This document shows positions 28,256-32,072 of a stretch of DNA of 32,072 bases, one piece after another. The notes beneath the pieces were generated by a model. It was not told the DNA's origin and ran no database searches. It worked only from the letters and a program-made list of their open reading frames with translations. Both the position numbers and the translations under genes were made by a program. This stretch comes from Rubrivivax sp. (GTDB lineage: Bacteria; Pseudomonadota; Gammaproteobacteria; Burkholderiales; Burkholderiaceae_C), in NCBI GenBank assembly GCA_020720385.1, contig DYOR01000018.1, positions 7,458-39,529 of the forward strand, read 5' to 3'. The number at the start of each line of letters is the position of its first letter. The stretch's first letter is position 1.

Positions 28256-29067
28256 ACCGCCTCAACCCGCGCCAGTCGACGCTGTTGCCGCCCTACACCG
28301 GCATCGGCACGCTGCGCGTGGCCACCTACAACATCCACAAGGGCGTGCGCGGCCTGGGCCCGCGCAAGCGCCTGGAGATCCACAACCTCGGCCTGGCGGT
28401 GGAAGCCCTCGACGCCGACCTCGTGTTCCTGCAGGAAGTGCGCCTGTTCCACACGCGCGAGGCGCGGCGCTTCGATCGCACCTCCTTCGGCTGGCCGGCG
28501 CAGGGGCAGGCCGAGTTCCTTGCCCCCGGCGGCTACGAGGTGGCCTACCGCACCAACGCGGTGACGCGCTTCGGCGAACACGGCAACGCGCTGCTCTCGC
28601 GCTGGCCCATGGGCGACGTCGGCCACCACGACGTGAGCGACCACCGCTTCGAGCAGCGCGGCCTGCTTCACGTGCCCGTGGTCTGGAACGGCGACACGGT
28701 GCATGCCGTGGTGGTGCACTTCGGCCTGGCGCACCGCAGCCGCGTGCGCCAGGTGCAAAGGCTGGCGGACTTCATCCAGGCGGAAGTGCCCGGCGGCGAG
28801 ATGCTCGTCGTGGCGGGGGACTTCAACGACTGGGGCGAGCGGCTGGACGAACCGATGCGCGAGCTCGGCCTGGCGCGCGCGGCGGCGCCCGATGCCGGCC
28901 GCGCCGCGCGCGTCACCTTCCCCTCGCTGGCGCCGGTGTTCGCGCTGGACCGCTTCTACCTGCGCGGCCTGCATTGCCACTCGACCATGGTGCCGCGCGG
29001 GCTGAGCTGGGCGCGCATGTCCGATCACCTGCCGCTGGTGGCGGAACTCGAGCCGGCATGGGAATGA
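28252..29067 (+). CDS. Endonuclease/exonuclease/phosphatase-family protein
   Basis: The 271-aa product belongs to the EEP superfamily of metal-dependent phosphodiester hydrolases. Visible active-site blocks are VATYNIHKGV (Asn, about 24-33), LVFLQEVR (metal-binding Glu), AVVVHFGL, VAGDFNDWG (Asp/Asn) and the terminal SDHLPLVAEL (Asp-His). The substrate could be a nucleic acid or a phospholipid head group. It stands just before clsB, an order I remember in other proteobacteria, so a phospholipid role is possible. ATG 28252 overlaps the nudB stop by four bases (ATGA), and the earlier track start is rejected. Confidence 0.88.
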   Translation: MNRLNPRQSTLLPPYTGIGTLRVATYNIHKGVRGLGPRKRLEIHNLGLAVEALDADLVFLQEVRLFHTREARRFDRTSFGWPAQGQAEFLAPGGYEVAYRTNAVTRFGEHGNALLSRWPMGDVGHHDVSDHRFEQRGLLHVPVVWNGDTVHAVVVHFGLAHRSRVRQVQRLADFIQAEVPGGEMLVVAGDFNDWGERLDEPMRELGLARAAAPDAGRAARVTFPSLAPVFALDRFYLRGLHCHSTMVPRGLSWARMSDHLPLVAELEPAWE

Positions 29068-29110
29068 ACCTCGTACATGCCGTGACTTCGGGCGGCCGCG
29101 CGCCACTCAG

Positions 29111-30379
29111 ATGAGCCTGGACCTGTCCGCGCTGAGCGCCTGGTCGTCGGTGCCGGCACCGCGCTTCGTGGGCGGCAACCGGGTCGAGTTGCTGCAAGGG
29201 GGCGACGACCTCTTCCCGCGCATGGAGCAGGCCATCGACGCCGCGCTGACGGAAGTCTGGCTGGCGACCTACATCTTCCACGACGACGCCGCGGGCACGC
29301 GCATCGCCGAGTCGCTCAAGCGCGCCGCGGCGCGCGGCGTGGCCGTGCAGGTGGTGGTCGACGGCTTTGGCTCCATCGCCACCATCGGCCGCGTGCGCGC
29401 GCTCTTCGAGGGCAGCGCGGTGCGCCTGGAGGTTTTCCGCCCGCTCGACCGCTGGTACTCCTGGCTGCAGCCCGGCCAGCTGCGCCGCCTGCACCAGAAG
29501 CTGTGCGTGTGCGACGAGCGCGTGGCCTTCGTCGGCGGCATCAACGTCATCGACGACCGCCACGACATCCACCACGGCTGGATGGACTCACCCCGGCTGG
29601 ACTTCGCGGTGCAGGTGCACGGTCCGCTGGCCACGGCGGTGCACGCCACGGCCCGCGCCATGTGGGTGCGCACCCACCTCTGGCACGGCTGGCGCGATGA
29701 AGTGCGCGGGCTGGTGCGCAGCGTGGCGCCGGTGAGCGAGGCGCTGGAACTGGTGCGGCGCATGCGCGGCGTCAACCGGCTCGTCGACGAAGGGCCCGTG
29801 GAGCCTGTGCGCGCCGCTTTCCTCGTGCGCGACAACCTGCGCCAGCGCCGCGCCATCGAGCGCAGCTACGTCCAGGCCATCCGCCATGCGCGCAGCCGCG
29901 TCGACCTGGCCGTGCCGTACTTCTATCCCGGCCGCGGATTTCGCCGCGCGCTGCGCTCGGCGGCGCAGCGCGGCGTGCGCGTGCGCCTGCTGTTGCAGGG
30001 CAAGATCGACTACCGCATCGCCGCCATGGCCGCCCACGCGCTCTACGACGAGCTGCGCGCGCACGGCGTGCGCATCTTCGAGTACACGCCGGCCTTCCTG
30101 CATGCCAAGGTCGCCATCATCGACGACGACTGGGCCACCGTCGGCAGCTCGAACATCGACCCGCTGTCGCTGTTGCTCAACCTGGAGGCCAACGTCGTCG
30201 TGCGCGACACCGAGTTCGCCGCCGAACTGGCCGCGCGCTTCGAGCAGGCCCTGGCCGCATCGGCCGAGGTCTCGCGCGAGCCCGCCAGCACGGGCTGGCG
30301 GCGCTGGCTGCACCGTGGCTTCGTCGCCTGGGTGGCCAACGTCTACCTGCGCGTGGCGGGGATCACCGGGCGCTATTGA
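29111..30379 (+). CDS. clsB: Cardiolipin synthase B
   Basis: ClsB joins phospholipid head groups to make cardiolipin at the inner membrane. The 422-aa phospholipase-D-type protein has two HKD motifs: HQKLCVCDERVAFVGGIN (about 127) and HAKVAIIDDDWATVGSSNID (about 330), with EVWLATYIFHDD before the first. ClsB-like features are the absence of N-terminal transmembrane helices and the length. The C-terminus is weakly hydrophobic (FVAWVANVYLRVAGI). Start ATG 29111 lies 43 bases after the EEP gene, with only a weak ribosome site (CACTCAG). Confidence 0.9.
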   Translation: MSLDLSALSAWSSVPAPRFVGGNRVELLQGGDDLFPRMEQAIDAALTEVWLATYIFHDDAAGTRIAESLKRAAARGVAVQVVVDGFGSIATIGRVRALFEGSAVRLEVFRPLDRWYSWLQPGQLRRLHQKLCVCDERVAFVGGINVIDDRHDIHHGWMDSPRLDFAVQVHGPLATAVHATARAMWVRTHLWHGWRDEVRGLVRSVAPVSEALELVRRMRGVNRLVDEGPVEPVRAAFLVRDNLRQRRAIERSYVQAIRHARSRVDLAVPYFYPGRGFRRALRSAAQRGVRVRLLLQGKIDYRIAAMAAHALYDELRAHGVRIFEYTPAFLHAKVAIIDDDWATVGSSNIDPLSLLLNLEANVVVRDTEFAAELAARFEQALAASAEVSREPASTGWRRWLHRGFVAWVANVYLRVAGITGRY

Positions 30380-30425
30380 CTATTGACCGCAGCGGCGCGC
30401 GGGCGGCGAGCGGCGCACCCGAGCC

Positions 30426-30452
30426 TGCGCGCGCCAATGCGCGCCAATGCGC
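30426..30452. repeat. 10-bp tandem repeat before cysK
   Basis: TGCGCGCCAA occurs twice in tandem (30426-30435 and 30436-30445), followed by a partial third copy TGCGCGC (30446-30452). It lies 43 bases before the cysK start in the 115-base gap after clsB. The start of that gap also holds CTATTGAC repeated (CTATTGACTATTGAC) across the clsB stop. Confidence 0.75.
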
Positions 30453-30494
30453 GCATGATGCCGGGCGCGACCCCCAAGCGCCTGGAGATCCGCC

Positions 30495-31478
30495 ATGACC
30501 GCTGTCTACGCCGACAACTCCCTGTCCATCGGCCGCACGCCGCTGGTGCGCTTGAACCGCGTCACCGACGGCGCGCGGGCCACCGTGCTGGCCAAGATCG
30601 AGGGTCGCAACCCGGCTTACTCGGTGAAGTGCCGCATCGGCGCGGCGATGATCTGGGACGCCGAGAAGCGCGGCCTGCTCGGCCCGGGCAAGGAAATCGT
30701 CGAGCCCACCAGCGGCAACACGGGCATCGCGCTGGCCTTCGTCGCCGCGGCGCGCGGCATCCCGATCACGCTCACCATGCCCGAGACGATGAGCGTGGAG
30801 CGGCGCAAGCTGCTGCTCGCCTACGGGGCCAGGCTGGTCCTCACCGAAGGCCCCAAGGGCATGAACGGCGCGGTGGCCAAGGCCGAGGAGATCGCCGCCA
30901 GCGACCCCGCCCGCTACGTGCTGCTGCAGCAGTTCAAGAACCCGGCCAACCCGGCCATCCACGAGGCCACCACCGGCCCCGAGATCTGGGACGACACCGC
31001 GGGTGCGGTGGACATCTTCGTCGCCGGCGTGGGCACCGGCGGCACCATCACCGGCGTCTCGCGCTACCTGAAGAAGACCCGCGGCAAGGCCGTGATCTCG
31101 GTGGCGGTGGAGCCCAGTGCCAGCCCCATCCTCACGCAGACGCGCCGCGGCGAGGCTATCACCCCGGGGCCGCACAAGATCCAGGGCCTGGGCGCGAACT
31201 TCGTGCCCGAGGTGCTCGAGCTGGCGCTGGTCGACGCCATCGAGCAGGTGAGCAACGAGGAGGCGCTCGGCATGGCGCGCCGCCTGGCGCGCGAGGAGGG
31301 CATCCTCTCGGGCATCTCCTGCGGTGCCGCCGTGGCCGCGGCGCTGCGCTGGGCGCACCAGCCCGAGAGCGCGGGCAAGACCATCGTCGTGGTGCTGCCC
31401 GACTCCGGCGAGCGCTACCTCAGCTCGGCGCTCTTCGAAGGCGTGTTCGACGCCGTGGGCTTGCCGCCGGCGGCGTAG
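30495..31478 (+). CDS. cysK: Cysteine synthase A
   Basis: CysK makes L-cysteine from O-acetylserine and sulfide with PLP. The 327-aa protein follows E. coli CysK as remembered almost block by block: [34 protein letters not shown] with the PLP lysine (Lys45), [11 protein letters not shown] (about 70-80), [13 protein letters not shown], the phosphate loop [10 protein letters not shown] and [13 protein letters not shown]. Its length and NPAYSVK favour CysK over CysM. Ribosome site GGAG lies 8 bases before ATG 30495. It converges on a receiver-domain gene with 13 bases between the stops. Confidence 0.95.
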   Translation: MTAVYADNSLSIGRTPLVRLNRVTDGARATVLAKIEGRNPAYSVKCRIGAAMIWDAEKRGLLGPGKEIVEPTSGNTGIALAFVAAARGIPITLTMPETMSVERRKLLLAYGARLVLTEGPKGMNGAVAKAEEIAASDPARYVLLQQFKNPANPAIHEATTGPEIWDDTAGAVDIFVAGVGTGGTITGVSRYLKKTRGKAVISVAVEPSASPILTQTRRGEAITPGPHKIQGLGANFVPEVLELALVDAIEQVSNEEALGMARRLAREEGILSGISCGAAVAAALRWAHQPESAGKTIVVVLPDSGERYLSSALFEGVFDAVGLPPAA

Positions 31479-31491
31479 GCGTTCGCCGCGC

Positions 31492-32072
31492 TCAGGCGTG
31501 GCGCGCGTCGGCGGGCAGGGCGATGCCGTGGGTGTCGAGCACGCGGGCGACGCTGCCGCGGGTCACCGGCTTGAGGATCGCCTCGGCGCAACCGGCGAGA
31601 TCGGCGCGCACGCGATCGACCGGGCTCAGGCGTGACGCCACCAGCACCAGCAAGGCGCCATCGCCGCCGCGGCTCACTCCGTCCTGGCGCACCTGGCGGC
31701 ACAGCTCGATGCCCGCGCCCTCGTCGGCCGCATCCAGGGCGATGTCGACGAAGACCGCGGCAAACGGCCGCGTGCCGACGAGGGCACAGGCGCGTGACGT
31801 GTCGGGCACCGGAAAGACGTCGAAACCGAAGTTGCGCAGCAACTCGCACAGCAGCGTGCGTGCCGCGCCGTCGGCGTCGAGCACGAGCATCTTCGGCGGC
31901 TCGGCCGCCGAACCCGGCGTCACCGAGGTGGCGCTGAGCCGCGCGTGGCGCACCGCGGCACGCCGGGCGATCTTCTTCGCCGCGCGCGCCGCGACCTCGC
32001 CCAGCGGTGCATCGTCGCTCACGCGCACCCAGGCCTCGCGGTCGGGCTGCGGCGTTGCGGGGTCGGCGGCGA
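31492..32072 (-). CDS. Response-regulator receiver-domain protein (5' end outside the window)
   Basis: The frame stays open from the stop at 31492 to the window edge, so the track's GTG 32028 is not necessarily the start. The visible part has an upstream Ala/Arg-rich segment (about 45 residues) and then a receiver domain: MLVLDADGA, VFVDIAL with the phosphoacceptor Asp, LVLVASRL and the conserved Lys in ILKPVTRG. One of the two N-terminal acidic metal ligands (usual VDDD) is Ala here (LDAD), and the loop after the phospho-Asp carries extra residues (DAADEGAG). Phosphorylation may therefore be weak. There is no DNA-binding domain after the receiver, so output would come from the unseen N-terminal part or from protein partners. 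Confidence 0.75.
   Translation of the reverse strand, partial: AADPATPQPDREAWVRVSDDAPLGEVAARAAKKIARRAAVRHARLSATSVTPGSAAEPPKMLVLDADGAARTLLCELLRNFGFDVFPVPDTSRACALVGTRPFAAVFVDIALDAADEGAGIELCRQVRQDGVSRGGDGALLVLVASRLSPVDRVRADLAGCAEAILKPVTRGSVARVLDTHGIALPADARHA

Noticed and set aside
30495-31478. cysM as an alternative name for the cysteine synthase
   Set aside because: Length, [11 protein letters not shown] and the [13 protein letters not shown] block follow CysK; CysM is usually shorter and differs at these places.

Overview
The window is about 32 kb of GC-rich DNA packed with genes. It reads as ordinary chromosome of a betaproteobacterium, most likely Burkholderiales of the Rubrivivax/Leptothrix/Methylibium kind. 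This is inferred from protein character and gene order (ugpBAECQ; DUF971-ubiE; ubiJ-ubiB-fmdB-DUF502-aspS-nudB-EEP-clsB), not from a search. I see no rRNA, tRNA, CRISPR array, transposase or phage gene.

Layout. 1-188 (-) is the N-terminus of a secreted protein, possibly of the PEP-CTERM type. A 331-bp intergenic region with strong GC hairpins follows. 520-3073 (+) holds argJ (arginine biosynthesis) and an MFS exporter. 3077-7993 (-) is a complete glycerol-3-phosphate import operon, ugpB-ugpA-ugpE-ugpC-ugpQ. Divergent from it, 8181-12164 (+) encodes a 1327-aa flavin/iron-sulfur oxidoreductase whose start region carries an inverted repeat and an 11-bp tandem duplication. A 171-bp imperfect palindrome (12158-12328) overlaps its stop codon. 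Then come a DUF971 protein, ubiE, an EpsD-type lipoprotein, ugd and a cold-shock gene (12397-16393, +), closed by a terminator that looks usable from both sides.

16470-22343 (-) is a six-gene sugar-nucleotide operon, galE-manC-rfbB-rfbD-rfbA-rfbC. Its genes overlap or almost touch. It would supply UDP-galactose, GDP-mannose and dTDP-L-rhamnose, and ugd would add UDP-glucuronate. With EpsD next to ugd, this points to exopolysaccharide production, but no glycosyltransferase or export gene lies in the window. 22520-30379 (+) runs ubiJ, a 24-codon bridging ORF, ubiB, a FmdB zinc-ribbon protein, a DUF502 membrane protein, aspS, nudB, an EEP-family hydrolase and clsB. cysK (30495-31478, +) converges on a receiver-domain protein (31492-window edge, -).

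No complete new system is evident. The items most worth a second look are the 171-bp palindrome, the repeat-rich start of the large oxidoreductase, the mini-ORF linking ubiJ to ubiB, the C-rich leader of aspS, and the EpsD protein that lacks parvulin histidines. All coordinates come from reading the sequence and the ORF track. Family assignments rest on recognised motifs and remembered homologues; no search was run.
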